From assembly GCF_900176145.1 (NCBI RefSeq), contig NZ_FWWY01000001.1, forward strand, positions 3,548,360 to 3,612,359: 64,000 bases of DNA. Direction: 5' to 3'. Below, piece after piece: positions 47,285 to 56,015 of the stretch; position 1 is the first letter of the stretch; each line of letters opens with the position of its first letter. A model generated the notes under the pieces. The model saw only the letters and a program-made list of their open reading frames with translations, searched no databases and was not told the DNA's origin. The position numbers and the translations under genes were made by a program. Origin of the DNA: Sulfobacillus thermosulfidooxidans DSM 9293. Its GTDB lineage: Bacteria > Bacillota > Sulfobacillia > Sulfobacillales > Sulfobacillaceae.

Positions 47285-48286
47285 ACCGTCTATTAATAAC
47301 TGGTATGTTTTAATGTCGGGACAAGGCGACGAGGACATATGAAAAACAAACTCAGAAACGATTTTAGGATCTTTAAGATCGCATAGAGCTTTGCCCCAAT
47401 CACTGGGAGGATAAGTCCAAAAACACAACGGAACATGAGTGACTGGATGTAAAAACGCTAGTCGCATCGCATGCAGTAATTGCCCAGGACCCGTTTCGGA
47501 GGCGGGACCATACAAAGGATCTCCCACAACATAATGACCCATGGAACTGAGATGAACGCGAATTTGGTGCGTTCGTCCCGTTTCTAAGGATAATTGCACT
47601 AAACTTTGGGATCCCCAAGTGGCTAAGGTATAATAACGGGTTCTTGCCTCCCGACCATTTTTCACAATGGCCATTTTTAAACGGTTACGTAAGTGCCGCC
47701 CGATAGGGGCATCGATAATACCATTGCTAGGCGTCATGTGTCCTTGAATGACCGCAATATAATCCCGGTGAACTTGGCGTTGTTGAATCATTTGGGACAA
47801 TTTCGCCTTGACATCTTCGCTCCGTGCCAAGACCAATAGGCCAGTGGTATCCCGGTCTAAACGATGAACCACCCCTGGCCTAAAGTCGTCCCCTTGATGA
47901 GGGAGTAATGGCAATAGCCGATGCACCACACTATCATTTTCGTGACCGCGACTCGGATGCACCACAAGATGTCTTGGTTTATTGACAACAATCAAATAAT
48001 CATCCTGATACACAATCCATTCGGTATCTACGGTCCCCTCGATGAGAGGAGGAAGGGGTGCGGGCTTTTCGATGAAATCAATGATGATCTCATCGCCTGC
48101 CTGAACAATAGTTCCCGATTTCACCGTTCGCCCATTAAGGCGAACGTGCCCTTGTTGAATCTGCCGCTGCCAAAATGTGCGCGAATGTTCCGGATTCCAT
48201 TCATAGATAACCCGATCTAGTCGCATCCCTACCATGTCGGGAGATACCTGAAAGCTTGTTGGTGTCTTAGGATGAAGACTCGCCAT
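47267..48286 (-). CDS. rluD: RluD-family 23S rRNA pseudouridine synthase
   Basis: 339 residues. An N-terminal S4 RNA-binding domain (MRLDRVI to about residue 80) precedes the RluA/RluD catalytic domain with the active Asp in HRLDRDTTGLLV. The GRTHQIRVHLSSMGH motif follows. It matches B. subtilis YlyB by position behind lspA. GGAGG is 10 bases before the ATG and lies inside lspA; the genes overlap by 20 bases. Confidence 0.95.
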   Translation of the reverse strand: MASLHPKTPTSFQVSPDMVGMRLDRVIYEWNPEHSRTFWQRQIQQGHVRLNGRTVKSGTIVQAGDEIIIDFIEKPAPLPPLIEGTVDTEWIVYQDDYLIVVNKPRHLVVHPSRGHENDSVVHRLLPLLPHQGDDFRPGVVHRLDRDTTGLLVLARSEDVKAKLSQMIQQRQVHRDYIAVIQGHMTPSNGIIDAPIGRHLRNRLKMAIVKNGREARTRYYTLATWGSQSLVQLSLETGRTHQIRVHLSSMGHYVVGDPLYGPASETGPGQLLHAMRLAFLHPVTHVPLCFWTYPPSDWGKALCDLKDPKIVSEFVFHMSSSPCPDIKTYQLLIDGLGLAL

Positions 48287-48734
48287 TTTTGTCTAGCCTC
48301 CAATAATAATAGACGAGCAAACCCATGCCCACCACAATGGCCGAGTCAGCTAAATTGAAGACGGGCCAATCGATGACATGAATGTAGTCAATAACACGTC
48401 CCCAGATGATTCGATCCCATAAATTTCCGGCCGAACCCCCAGCTAATAATCCCAAGGCAATAACCATCAGAGACGGCATGTGGGGATGACGCCACGTGTA
48501 AATGCCAATGCCAATTAAGAGGGCAAAAGCCACAAGAATAAAGAGGGGCGTTCCGCCTCGCAAAAGGCTGAACGCTGCCCCATTATTCAAGACATAGGTC
48601 AAGGACAAAACGGGTGGCAAAATAGGAATACTCTGACCGGGCACCATGGTGGCGGAAACGCGAGATTGAATCAATAAGTCTGACGCCAATATCACTGTTC
48701 CAATCACAACAATGCCCAAAGCCGGTTTGGACAT
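48267..48734 (-). CDS. lspA: Lipoprotein signal peptidase (signal peptidase II)
   Basis: 155 residues, four membrane helices. It cleaves the signal peptide of diacylglyceryl prolipoproteins at the membrane surface. Conserved NNGAAFSLL, GNLWDR, and the two catalytic Asp in GRVIDYI and FNLADS are visible. The ATG overlaps the ileS stop (TAATG). Confidence 0.96.
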   Translation of the reverse strand: MSKPALGIVVIGTVILASDLLIQSRVSATMVPGQSIPILPPVLSLTYVLNNGAAFSLLRGGTPLFILVAFALLIGIGIYTWRHPHMPSLMVIALGLLAGGSAGNLWDRIIWGRVIDYIHVIDWPVFNLADSAIVVGMGLLVYYYWRLDKNGESSS

Positions 48735-51469
48735 TACAAACTCTCCTTCAATACGTCATAACACCGCTCACATAAATCGGGATAATCAGCGTGGTGGCCT
48801 ACGTCAGGCGTATACCGCCAACACCGTTCACACCGTGGCCATGATGTTCTTTCGGCATGGCAAGCCAATTCTGATCCTTGCACGGCATCAATATGAGCAA
48901 CCATAACCATTTCCGTCAGAAGGCGCTGATCGTCGTCAGTCAGGGCCGGATCTGTTGCCGGGACAGTTAAGTGAACCATGGCTTCAAGCGAGTTCCCAAT
49001 GGTCTTGTTAGCTCTTAAACCTTCGAGAGCTTTGAGAATGATTTCCCGGTAGGCTAAAAGGCGAGACATCCGCGCTTTTTCATCACTGCCATAACCAATC
49101 GCCCAAGGTTCTGGCCATCGCAATAAATGCACAGACACGGGCGCGTCCGGTTCTTTCGGAAGATACTGGTACACTTCATCGCTGGTAAAGACCAAGATAG
49201 GCGAAATGACACGGACCAAAACATCAGCAATATACTTTAAGACATGCACTGTTTCCTGCCGTAACGGATTGTCTACAGCTAACGTATATAGACGGTCTTT
49301 GATGACGTCCAAATAGAAACTAGACAGTTCCGTGGTTACGAGCCGAACCAACCCGTGCACGACTTGATGGAAGGTGTAAGATTCATAGGCTACTCGCGCT
49401 TCCCCCATCCATTCATTAATGACGTGAACCATCCAACGGTTTAAGGGATCTTCCAGTGTGCGAGGAGCTGTCGTTGGCTCATAGTCGGCCAGATTTCCTA
49501 ATAAAAACCGAAAGGTGTTACGAATCTTCCGGTAGCTTTCCGACAACTGCCGAAGAATTTCATCGGAAATTCTGACATCATTGCGATACTCGGAACTGGC
49601 GACCCAAAGCCGCAAGATATCCGCGCCGTACTGATTGACAATATCAAGCGGATCAATGGTATTCCCCAGCGATTTGTGCATTTCTTGACCCGATTTATCG
49701 AGAACCATGCCATGGGTCAACACCATACGGTAAGGTGCCTCATCCTTCGCAGCTACCGCCGTGGTTAACAAACTATTAAACCAGCCCCGATATTGATCGT
49801 TACCTTCCAGCACAACATCCGCAGGCCATGTTAAATTGGCATGCCCTGCTAACACCGCCGCTTGAGAAGATCCCGAATCCATCCACACATCAAACACATC
49901 ATGTTCTTGAGTTAACTCATGGCTACCACAATAAGGACACTGGTAATCCTCAGGCAGGAAGTATTGGGCCGGGTGTTCCCACCACGCATCGGAACCCTCT
50001 TGAGCGATAATCCGGGCCACATGGCGAATCAAGGAGGGTTCTAAGATTGCGGAATGACACTCTTCACAATAAAATGCGGGGATCGGGACCCCCCAGACAC
50101 GCTGCCGAGACAAACACCAGTCTTGGCGATTTTCGACCATTTGGCGCATGCGTTCCCCGCCCCAATCGGGATCCCATTTCACCGGATAGGTCGCTTCTTT
50201 AAGACTATCTCGTAACCGATCAATAGACAAAAACCATTGCTTGGTGGCCCGAAAAATGACGGGATTCTTACATCGCCAACAGTACGCATATTGGTGATTA
50301 AGGGGCTCATGTTTAACTAAATGCCCTTCCTCTCTCAGTCGGTCAATGACCACCGCATTAGCATCCTGATAGAATAGTCCTTCGACCAGGGGCGTCCCCT
50401 CCACAAAACGTCCTTGGTCATTCAGAGGTTGAACGATTGGCAATTGATAGGCTTTACCAACCTCGAAGTCCTCCATTCCATGTCCAGGCGCTGTATGCAC
50501 GAGGCCTGTTCCACTTTCACTGGTTACATGTTCTCCAAGAATCAGGGGGACATCGTGGTGTAAATAAGGATGTTGTGTGACTATGCCTTCTAGTTCACGT
50601 CCCGACCATGGTCCATATTTTCCTAACACGTTCCAGTCCATCAGGGCAATTAACCGATCGGTCAAGTCTTGCGCAACTAATACCCGGCCATCTTGTTCGG
50701 TCTCTAATACGACATATAGCAAATCCGGATGGAGGCTAATCGCCACATTGGCCGGAATGGTCCACGGTGTCGTCGTCCAGATTACCGCACGAGTATTGTC
50801 TGGCAATATCCCCTTCCCATCCTTAACCGGGAACGCGACATAGATGGCATCGGATTTGTGGTTATGATATTCAATTTCGCCTTCCGCTAATGCGGTTTCG
50901 CAATGCGGGCACCAATATACAGGCCGCAAATCCCGATAAATAAGCCCTTTTTCCACCATTGAGGCAAAAATTTCTAGTTCAGCGCCTTCATACTCCGGAC
51001 TCATCGTGATATAAGGATGCTCCCAATCGCCCATGACCCCCAAGCGTTGGAATTCTTCGGTCATCACATGAATATAATGACGCGCCACCTCGGCACATTC
51101 TTTTCGCAATGCCAAAGAATCGATTTGATGCTGAGACACGCCAAGCTTTTTCAATGCGCGCATTTCGATTGGCAATCCATGGGTATCCCATCCCGGCACA
51201 TAGGCGACATCAAACCCGGCCAACGACCAGTACCGGTTAATCATGTCTTTAAGAATTTTATTTAATGCGGTACCGGTATGAATGTCACCATTGGCATAGG
51301 GTGGGCCGTCATGCAAGACAAATTTCCTCTCATGAGCGCGTTCTTGACGTTGCAGTTGGTAAACATTATCCTTGGCCCACTTTTCCAACCACTGCGGTTC
51401 TTGTCCCGGCAAATTGGCCTTCATCGGAAAGGCTGTCTTCGGTAAACGTAATGTACTCCTGTAATCCAT
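48734..51469 (-). CDS. ileS: Isoleucyl-tRNA synthetase
   Basis: 911 residues from ATG 51469, which has GGAGGG 5 bases upstream. The class I signature is the HTGT variant of HIGH (in GDIHTGTALNK), and KMSKS appears as EMHKS (GQEMHKSLGN). Both variants also occur in clostridial IleS as far as I recall. A CP1 editing domain lies between. The C-terminal zinc finger CERCW followed by LCERCYDVL is present. It is controlled by the T-box leader at 51484-51712. Confidence 0.97.
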   Translation of the reverse strand: MDYRSTLRLPKTAFPMKANLPGQEPQWLEKWAKDNVYQLQRQERAHERKFVLHDGPPYANGDIHTGTALNKILKDMINRYWSLAGFDVAYVPGWDTHGLPIEMRALKKLGVSQHQIDSLALRKECAEVARHYIHVMTEEFQRLGVMGDWEHPYITMSPEYEGAELEIFASMVEKGLIYRDLRPVYWCPHCETALAEGEIEYHNHKSDAIYVAFPVKDGKGILPDNTRAVIWTTTPWTIPANVAISLHPDLLYVVLETEQDGRVLVAQDLTDRLIALMDWNVLGKYGPWSGRELEGIVTQHPYLHHDVPLILGEHVTSESGTGLVHTAPGHGMEDFEVGKAYQLPIVQPLNDQGRFVEGTPLVEGLFYQDANAVVIDRLREEGHLVKHEPLNHQYAYCWRCKNPVIFRATKQWFLSIDRLRDSLKEATYPVKWDPDWGGERMRQMVENRQDWCLSRQRVWGVPIPAFYCEECHSAILEPSLIRHVARIIAQEGSDAWWEHPAQYFLPEDYQCPYCGSHELTQEHDVFDVWMDSGSSQAAVLAGHANLTWPADVVLEGNDQYRGWFNSLLTTAVAAKDEAPYRMVLTHGMVLDKSGQEMHKSLGNTIDPLDIVNQYGADILRLWVASSEYRNDVRISDEILRQLSESYRKIRNTFRFLLGNLADYEPTTAPRTLEDPLNRWMVHVINEWMGEARVAYESYTFHQVVHGLVRLVTTELSSFYLDVIKDRLYTLAVDNPLRQETVHVLKYIADVLVRVISPILVFTSDEVYQYLPKEPDAPVSVHLLRWPEPWAIGYGSDEKARMSRLLAYREIILKALEGLRANKTIGNSLEAMVHLTVPATDPALTDDDQRLLTEMVMVAHIDAVQGSELACHAERTSWPRCERCWRYTPDVGHHADYPDLCERCYDVLKESL

Positions 51470-51483
51470 AATGTCCCTCCACC

Positions 51484-51515
51484 AAAAAAATAACGCCCCT
51501 GTCAAAAGGGACGTT
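51484..51515 (-). terminator. ileS T-box terminator
   Basis: Minus strand: AACGTCCCT pairs with AGGGGCGTT around a 6-base loop and is followed by seven T. It lies 15 bases before the ileS start and just after the T-box sequence. Confidence 0.92.
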
Positions 51516-51712
51516 GTGCCGCGGTACCACCCTCATTCCTGACACCAAGAAGGTATCAGGCTCTCAGATGCGTAACGGGCATAACCGGCTCGAACTACTA
51601 TATAGGATTCGCCCGAGCACTCCTGGGGGATGAGTTCGTGGACTTCTGGACTGGCTTCCACCATCTGCTCAGTTCTCTATGCCATGAGTCCAACGACCCG
51701 TGTCCCAATCAT
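51484..51712 (-). promoter_or_regulatory. T-box leader, isoleucine specific
   Basis: The conserved T-box AGGGTGGTACCGCGG(CA) is at 51533-51517 (minus strand). Upstream is Stem I, with AGAGAACTGAGC and GGTGGAAGCC elements. The probable specifier is the Ile codon ATC (51631-51629) in CTCATCCCCCAGGAGTG. Uncharged tRNA-Ile should stabilise the antiterminator and allow ileS expression. The 5' limit of Stem I is approximate. Confidence 0.92.
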
Positions 51713-51749
51713 CGTTTTCTTAAATGATAAATGTTCCCGTCAGTTAACC

Positions 51750-51821
51750 CTACCGAGTGGCATGGGTTTTGTGAAATCACTTCCACAAAAATCCTGTTTT
51801 CTGCAACCATTGCCTCGGTAG
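51750..51821 (-). ncRNA. Structured RNA element upstream of the ileS T-box, unidentified
   Basis: Minus-strand RNA folds as an outer stem CTACCGAG (51821-51814) with CTCGGTAG (51757-51750) and an extension of GC/AUGG pairs with small bulges. Inside lies a 10-bp hairpin TTTTGTGGAA/TTTCACAAAA closed by a GUGA (GNRA) tetraloop. The tetraloop is GNRA only on the minus strand, the same orientation as ileS. I cannot match it to a known RNA family. Confidence 0.5.
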
Positions 51822-51942
51822 TCATCCTACGTTTTATCCTAAATCTCCCCGGGCATCGATTAAGACCATGGGGTCCTGTACCCAAAGAAAATCATGGTGA
51901 GAACAGACAATCGAACGTCCTACCGGACGAACCCGCTTTTAT

Positions 51943-51969
51943 CCTCGTTCAGCATCACCTGAAACGAGG
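51943..51969 (-). repeat. Hairpin near the 5' end of the ileS leader
   Basis: Arms CCTCGTTTCAG and CTGAACGAGG (10 bp with one bulged base) around a GTGATG loop. It lies about 20 bases downstream of the predicted transcript start and 65 bases behind the divIVA stop. It could end divIVA transcripts that read through, but only ATAAAAG follows, which is a poor T-tract. Confidence 0.45.
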
Positions 51970-51992
51970 AATACACGGGCATTTGTTCAGTT

Positions 51993-52020
51993 ATTGTAAC
52001 ACATTTAGGCGTGCGGGCAA
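51993..52020 (-). promoter_or_regulatory. Probable sigma-A promoter of the ileS leader
   Basis: Minus strand: -35 TTGCCC (52020-52015), 16-base spacer, -10 TACAAT (51998-51993). It lies directly behind the divIVA stop. A start near 51986 would give a leader of about 515 bases before ileS. Confidence 0.6.
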
Positions 52021-52033
52021 TCCCGCTTCGGGT

Positions 52034-52501
52034 TTACGATTCTACAGCAGCTTGCAATAACGGACCTTCAGTGACCAACCGCAACTGAGCCTCTAACAGA
52101 CTTTTAATTTGGGCACGAAACTTTTCCGTCTCATAGCGAAGTTGAGACAACTGATTTTCCGCTTCACGCACGCGTGCTTCGGCATTGCGGATAATCTCTT
52201 CCGCTTTGGCTTCTGCTTCTCGCACAATCAGTTCAGCTTCTTTTCGCGCTGCCGCTTTCACCTCTTCTGCCGTCTGCTGCGCAATCACGAGTGTGTTTTG
52301 CAAGGTTGCTTCCAATTTACGATACTGTTCAAGACGCTCGGTCATTCCCGACGTATTTTCCTTCAATTCGTCGTTTTCTCGGATTAACGCTTCATAGTCG
52401 CGAACAATTTCATCGAGAAATTCGTTGACGTCGTCTTCATTGTATCCACGAAATCCATGTTTAAACTCTTTATTTACGATGTCTAAAGGTGTCAGTGGCA
52501 T
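52034..52501 (-). CDS. divIVA: DivIVA cell division/polarity protein
   Basis: 155 residues. The N-terminal membrane-curvature-sensing domain is recognisable (LTPLDIVNKEFKHGFRGYNEDDVNEFLD), with the Phe-Arg pair in GFRGY. A long coiled coil runs from about residue 30 to 145. It recruits Min or chromosome-pole proteins at curved membranes. Its position between yggT and ileS is as in B. subtilis; ylmH is missing here. Confidence 0.95.
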   Translation of the reverse strand: MPLTPLDIVNKEFKHGFRGYNEDDVNEFLDEIVRDYEALIRENDELKENTSGMTERLEQYRKLEATLQNTLVIAQQTAEEVKAAARKEAELIVREAEAKAEEIIRNAEARVREAENQLSQLRYETEKFRAQIKSLLEAQLRLVTEGPLLQAAVES

Positions 52502-52516
52502 AAAATCCTCCCGCGC

Positions 52517-52807
52517 TTAAAACCTTGCCAAATATAAAAATAAAGTAACTAAAAGATAGGATGCAATATCCACCAGAAAAAACGCAATCAATGGCGATAA
52601 ATCCAACATCCCGACTAAGGGCACCCTTCGCCGGATCGGGGCTAAAATCGGTTCAGTTAGCTGCGTTGAAATATACGTTGCTTTGTCCCACAGCCCCGCC
52701 GTCCGGGGAGGAAAAAAAGAGGCAACAATCCGGATCATCAGCACGACATAAAACACGTCTTGCAGAATATGCACAGTTTCTGCTAAGTGTGTAAAAATTA
52801 TACTCAC
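52517..52807 (-). CDS. yggT: YggT family membrane protein (YlmG)
   Basis: 96 residues with two YggT-type membrane hairpins: VVLMIRIVASFFPP with the conserved Arg, then TQLTEPILAPIRRRVP, the family hallmark between the helices, then DLSPLIAFFLVDI. GTG 52807 shares GTGA with the sepF stop. Role in division or cell shape is inferred from context. Confidence 0.92.
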   Translation of the reverse strand: MSIIFTHLAETVHILQDVFYVVLMIRIVASFFPPRTAGLWDKATYISTQLTEPILAPIRRRVPLVGMLDLSPLIAFFLVDIASYLLVTLFLYLARF

Positions 52808-53241
52808 TTATTTAAGCTCCGTGTCCATCCTGGCGCTTCATCGTGATCTTCACTGGCGACTTCAACATTATTGGGGGTAACGAGAAAAATATTGTCTCCG
52901 ACCCTACGTAATCCTCCATCAAGAGCATACGCAACCCCTGAGAGAAAATTCAAAAGCCGCTGACCAGCACGCTCTTCCGCCAAGTCTAAGTTGACAATAA
53001 CGGGTCGACGCCCTTTAACTTGGTCGGCTATAGCCTGGCCATCTTCCAACGTTCTCGGATGCATGACTACCACCCGAAATCCGCGGGTTCCCGGCAAGCT
53101 AACTAAACTCCCCCGTTTCTTTTGCGGAACCTCATCTTCCCAATCCGAAGCGGCCGCTACTTGTTGCGTGTCTAATTCCTCTTCTTGGACTTCTTCAAGC
53201 CCGACAAAATTAAGAAACTTTCCTACAATACCTGCCTTCAC
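52804..53241 (-). CDS. sepF: SepF, FtsZ membrane anchor
   Basis: 145 residues. An N-terminal amphipathic helix (KAGIVGKFLNFVGL) for membrane binding, an acidic linker, and a C-terminal domain with HPRTLEDGQAIADQVKGRRPVIVNLD and LNFLSGVAYALDG that assembles FtsZ. GTG 53241 has GGAGG 7 bases upstream. Confidence 0.94.
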   Translation of the reverse strand: MKAGIVGKFLNFVGLEEVQEEELDTQQVAAASDWEDEVPQKKRGSLVSLPGTRGFRVVVMHPRTLEDGQAIADQVKGRRPVIVNLDLAEERAGQRLLNFLSGVAYALDGGLRRVGDNIFLVTPNNVEVASEDHDEAPGWTRSLNK

Positions 53242-53262
53242 GATAGCCCCTCCTCGCATCAC

Positions 53263-53949
53263 TTAGGTTTTTGGCCTTGGGCCGAAAATCGCGGTTCCGA
53301 GTCGAATCATTGTCGTTCCCGTCTCTAGGGCCCATTCATAATCCTCAGACATGCCCATCGATAGTTCGGTAAGAGGTGCCCAAGGAAATCCCTCTTGTTG
53401 AGCAATTCGCCATAATTCGCCAGTTTCCTTCATGAGATCACGAATTTTTTTCTTTTCGTCAGAACTTTTGTCTGCTGCTGCCGGAAAAAGTGCCATCATG
53501 CCTATGAAACGCAAATTCTTCCACTGTTCGGCCTTGGCCAAAAAATGTTGGACATCCTCGAAAAACATCCCGGTTTTGCTGGGTTCCTTGCCGGCATTAA
53601 TTTCAAGCATAACCGGCATTGGCGTTTTCAAGCGACGATTTAACGCGTCAGCAATGCGTTCACTGTCAATACTATCAATGGCGTCAAAAAGATCTATGGC
53701 ATATTTTACCTTGTTCGTCTGCAGATGTCCAATCATATGGAGCGGAGCGGGAGGTTTCTCGGAGAATTTGTTGAGGGCTTCTTGCACTTTATTTTCTCCC
53801 AATAAATGAGCCCCGGCTTGTAAAGCAATTAACGCTTCCTCCCGGGTCCGTGTTTTGGTCACGGCCATCAGCTTTACCGTTTCCCCTGGCCGTATTCGGT
53901 GAATCATTTCGAGAATCCGTTGCACATTTTCCGTTATTTGCTCATACAT
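53263..53949 (-). CDS. yggS: YggS/YlmE PLP homeostasis protein
   Basis: 228 residues, single-domain fold type III PLP protein. The PLP lysine is in LMAVTKTRTREE; LLGENKVQEA and HMIGHLQTNKVK follow, and LSMGMSEDYEWA and RLGTAIFGPR close the protein. It buffers PLP and affects amino acid pools. It overlaps pgeF by 16 bases. Confidence 0.95.
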   Translation of the reverse strand: MYEQITENVQRILEMIHRIRPGETVKLMAVTKTRTREEALIALQAGAHLLGENKVQEALNKFSEKPPAPLHMIGHLQTNKVKYAIDLFDAIDSIDSERIADALNRRLKTPMPVMLEINAGKEPSKTGMFFEDVQHFLAKAEQWKNLRFIGMMALFPAAADKSSDEKKKIRDLMKETGELWRIAQQEGFPWAPLTELSMGMSEDYEWALETGTTMIRLGTAIFGPRPKT

Positions 53950-54731
53950 ATAAATCCTCCCATCCGCCCGGTGCGACCATGGTCACGACGATAGGAAAAA
54001 AATTGGTCACCGTGACAAGCCGTACACCATCGGGAAATATCAATATTGGCGTCGGGAATTCCTAATTCTACTAACTGCTGCCGATTGGCCTCCCACAAAT
54101 CCAGCAAATAATGTCCCACCCGTGTCGCCACGAGCGGTGCATCTCCTCCCATTTGGGCGCGAAACTCATTAGCCACGCGTTCATCCACTTCATAACAACA
54201 TGGACCAATGGAAGGGCCAATACCAATGTGGATCTGATGAAGATCGATGCCTTCCTCTTTAAGAAGCTCAATTGCTTGACGCTGCACCCCGCGTACGGTT
54301 CCTCGCCATCCCGCATGGAGAAGTCCCACGACATGATCCTGCGGTACCGCAATGAAAATGGGCACACAATCTGCGAATCCCATCCCCAGAACCACACGAT
54401 CACTATGAGTCAACAGACCGTCTAATCCCGGAAGAGCTGTTCTTGATGCCATGGCACCGGCCCCGGCATCATGAGGGGACACCCATGCGACCTGGTTATG
54501 ATGTACTTGCTCGGCCATGACAAGTTGTGACAGATCATGATCGATATCTGCCAAAACCCTGCGTCTATTTTCCATCACAGCTGATGGCAAGTCCCCCACA
54601 TTAAAAGATATGTTTAACGTATCAAATGGAGAAAATGATACGCCCCCTTGCCGTGTAGTAAATATCGCCTGAATCCCCTCTGTGACCTGCCAACTGAGGT
54701 AGGGGGATTTATGACGGATCCAACGGGTCAT
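53934..54731 (-). CDS. pgeF: PgeF/YlmD, polyphenol oxidase (laccase-domain) family
   Basis: 265 residues. The zinc site residues are visible: MAEQVHHNQV, LLHAGWRGTV, GPSIGPCCYEV and CTACHGDQFFSYRRD. In E. coli YfiH it removes wrongly incorporated L-Ser from UDP-MurNAc; purine nucleoside phosphorylase activity is also reported for the family. It lies in the ylmC-D-E-sepF block, consistent with a cell-wall role. Confidence 0.94.
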   Translation of the reverse strand: MTRWIRHKSPYLSWQVTEGIQAIFTTRQGGVSFSPFDTLNISFNVGDLPSAVMENRRRVLADIDHDLSQLVMAEQVHHNQVAWVSPHDAGAGAMASRTALPGLDGLLTHSDRVVLGMGFADCVPIFIAVPQDHVVGLLHAGWRGTVRGVQRQAIELLKEEGIDLHQIHIGIGPSIGPCCYEVDERVANEFRAQMGGDAPLVATRVGHYLLDLWEANRQQLVELGIPDANIDISRWCTACHGDQFFSYRRDHGRTGRMGGFICMSK

Positions 54732-54875
54732 AACATGGTCCTACCTTCCCTAATGTCCACTTACCGCAAGATAAGACAGCGTGTAAGGCATCCCTTTCCC
54801 CGCCGCCTTGAATATGACCCATTTATTCTAACATACCTAAGAGCCGAGACCGGGCTTGTTGCTGACATGATAAAA

Positions 54876-54925
54876 TCGCCTCCTGAGAATGGATCGGGAC
54901 GTTCTCCATTCTCATGACGAGGCGA
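54876..54925 (-). terminator. Terminator behind ylmC/ymxH
   Basis: Interrupted stem: outer TCGCCTC/GAGGCGA and inner GAGAATGGA/TCCATTCTC with an 11-base loop and an asymmetric internal loop. On the minus strand TTTTATC follows. It separates the ylmC/ymxH end from the pgeF unit. Confidence 0.7.
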
Positions 54926-54996
54926 CAGTTGTATCTTAGTGAGGAACAGAAACCACAATTCGTGGAGTGGCCAAACCCATCCGTACCTCCATGATC

Positions 54997-55245
54997 TTAT
55001 CCTTCTGGGGATGGAGCCATTTCCACCAAGATGACGTCGTGACCAATTTTTCGGATTTGCTCCCACGAAATCACGGTGTCCCGTTCACGTCCAAACAATC
55101 CTAACAAGTGACTGGAACCTAATATGATTACGGCCTTGATATGTCCGCGCTCAAGATCTAGTTCCAAGTCACCGACAAAGCCTAAACGGCGCCCGTCGGT
55201 TATATTGATGACGTCTTTGGTCCGCAACTCGGAGGTCTTCACCAT
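54997..55245 (-). CDS. ylmC: YlmC/YmxH family PRC-barrel protein
   Basis: 82 residues. The PRC-barrel pattern is seen in MVKTSELRTKDVINITDGRR, then GDLELDLERGHIKAVIIL, then VISWEQIRKIGHDVILVE. Widely kept beside sigE/sigG in spore formers; function unknown. ATG 55245 (MVKTSE) fits the family start and has a GGGG run 8 bases upstream. Confidence 0.9.
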   Translation of the reverse strand: MVKTSELRTKDVINITDGRRLGFVGDLELDLERGHIKAVIILGSSHLLGLFGRERDTVISWEQIRKIGHDVILVEMAPSPEG

Positions 55246-55310
55246 ATGGCATCCCCCCGCTATACCATATGAACGGAGCAAATCCCCTAGACGACAATTG
55301 AGGATACCTA

Positions 55311-56015
55311 TTAAATCCAGCCGAGGAGATGATTGACAAAGCCCGGCAAAGACCAGCTCACACGTATATGACCGCGCAAAGAGGCGGGAACGGGATGAGG
55401 AATCCGCACAGGGAGAGCAGGCACGCTTTCAGGAACCGTTGGCGAGGACTCCGGCTCTTCAACCCCCGCTTGACCCGACGCAGGGGACACAGGAATCGCC
55501 ACGGCATTGCTCATATCAATAAAACACAGCGAGGGAAATAAGACACACCACCAGTTATGACCCTGGCCTTTTCCCAAAATGACCAGCAGCGCTTGATATT
55601 TCCCGGCCGGTAACACCCAGCTTCCATAGGCTTTCGTCGGAAACTCTGTTGTGGTCAGCGACACATGCGCTTGATACGACACGTGATTGATTCGCAAAAC
55701 GTCATCGGCAACGCGGGTAATGGTTTTGATATGTGATGCTAGAATAGACGCCGCTTGTTGGCGGGTCTTCGCGTGAACAAGCAAGGGATCTAAGACCGCT
55801 AAGACATGGTCCCGGACATCGAGTTTTACCGCTTGATCTACCGGATTATCCGAATTCGCAATCACCCGAAACCTGATAACGGGGGGCGGTGAAATAGAGG
55901 TTTGCGACAATTTGGCCGGGCGATTTGGCGATACTAGACCCTGACCTGGCTGAGGAGCAAGAGACCACAAAAAACTCATCGCAAACAAACTGAGGAGAAT
56001 CTGCTTGATCCACAT
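55311..56015 (-). CDS. spoIIR: SpoIIR, forespore signal for pro-sigma-E processing
   Basis: 234 residues with an N-terminal signal peptide (MWIKQILLSLFAMSFLWSLA), so it is exported to the intermembrane space. There it activates SpoIIGA. Conserved stretches: IRFRVIANSDNPVDQAVKL, EFPTKAYGSWVLPAGKYQALLV, and GKGQGHNWWCVLFPSLCF. The proline-rich C-terminal part is longer than usual. The ATG overlaps the sigG stop as TAATG. In B. subtilis the gene is elsewhere on the chromosome. Confidence 0.95.
   Translation of the reverse strand: MWIKQILLSLFAMSFLWSLAPQPGQGLVSPNRPAKLSQTSISPPPVIRFRVIANSDNPVDQAVKLDVRDHVLAVLDPLLVHAKTRQQAASILASHIKTITRVADDVLRINHVSYQAHVSLTTTEFPTKAYGSWVLPAGKYQALLVILGKGQGHNWWCVLFPSLCFIDMSNAVAIPVSPASGQAGVEEPESSPTVPESVPALPVRIPHPVPASLRGHIRVSWSLPGFVNHLLGWI

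Noticed and set aside
51100..51400. IleS with HTGT instead of HIGH and EMHKS instead of KMSKS taken as a defective enzyme
   Set aside because: Such variants occur in other clostridial-type IleS proteins, and all other domains, including the zinc finger, are intact.
54761..55066. 101-codon minus-strand ORF behind pgeF
   Set aside because: It overlaps the ylmC gene and runs through the terminator hairpin at 54876-54925.
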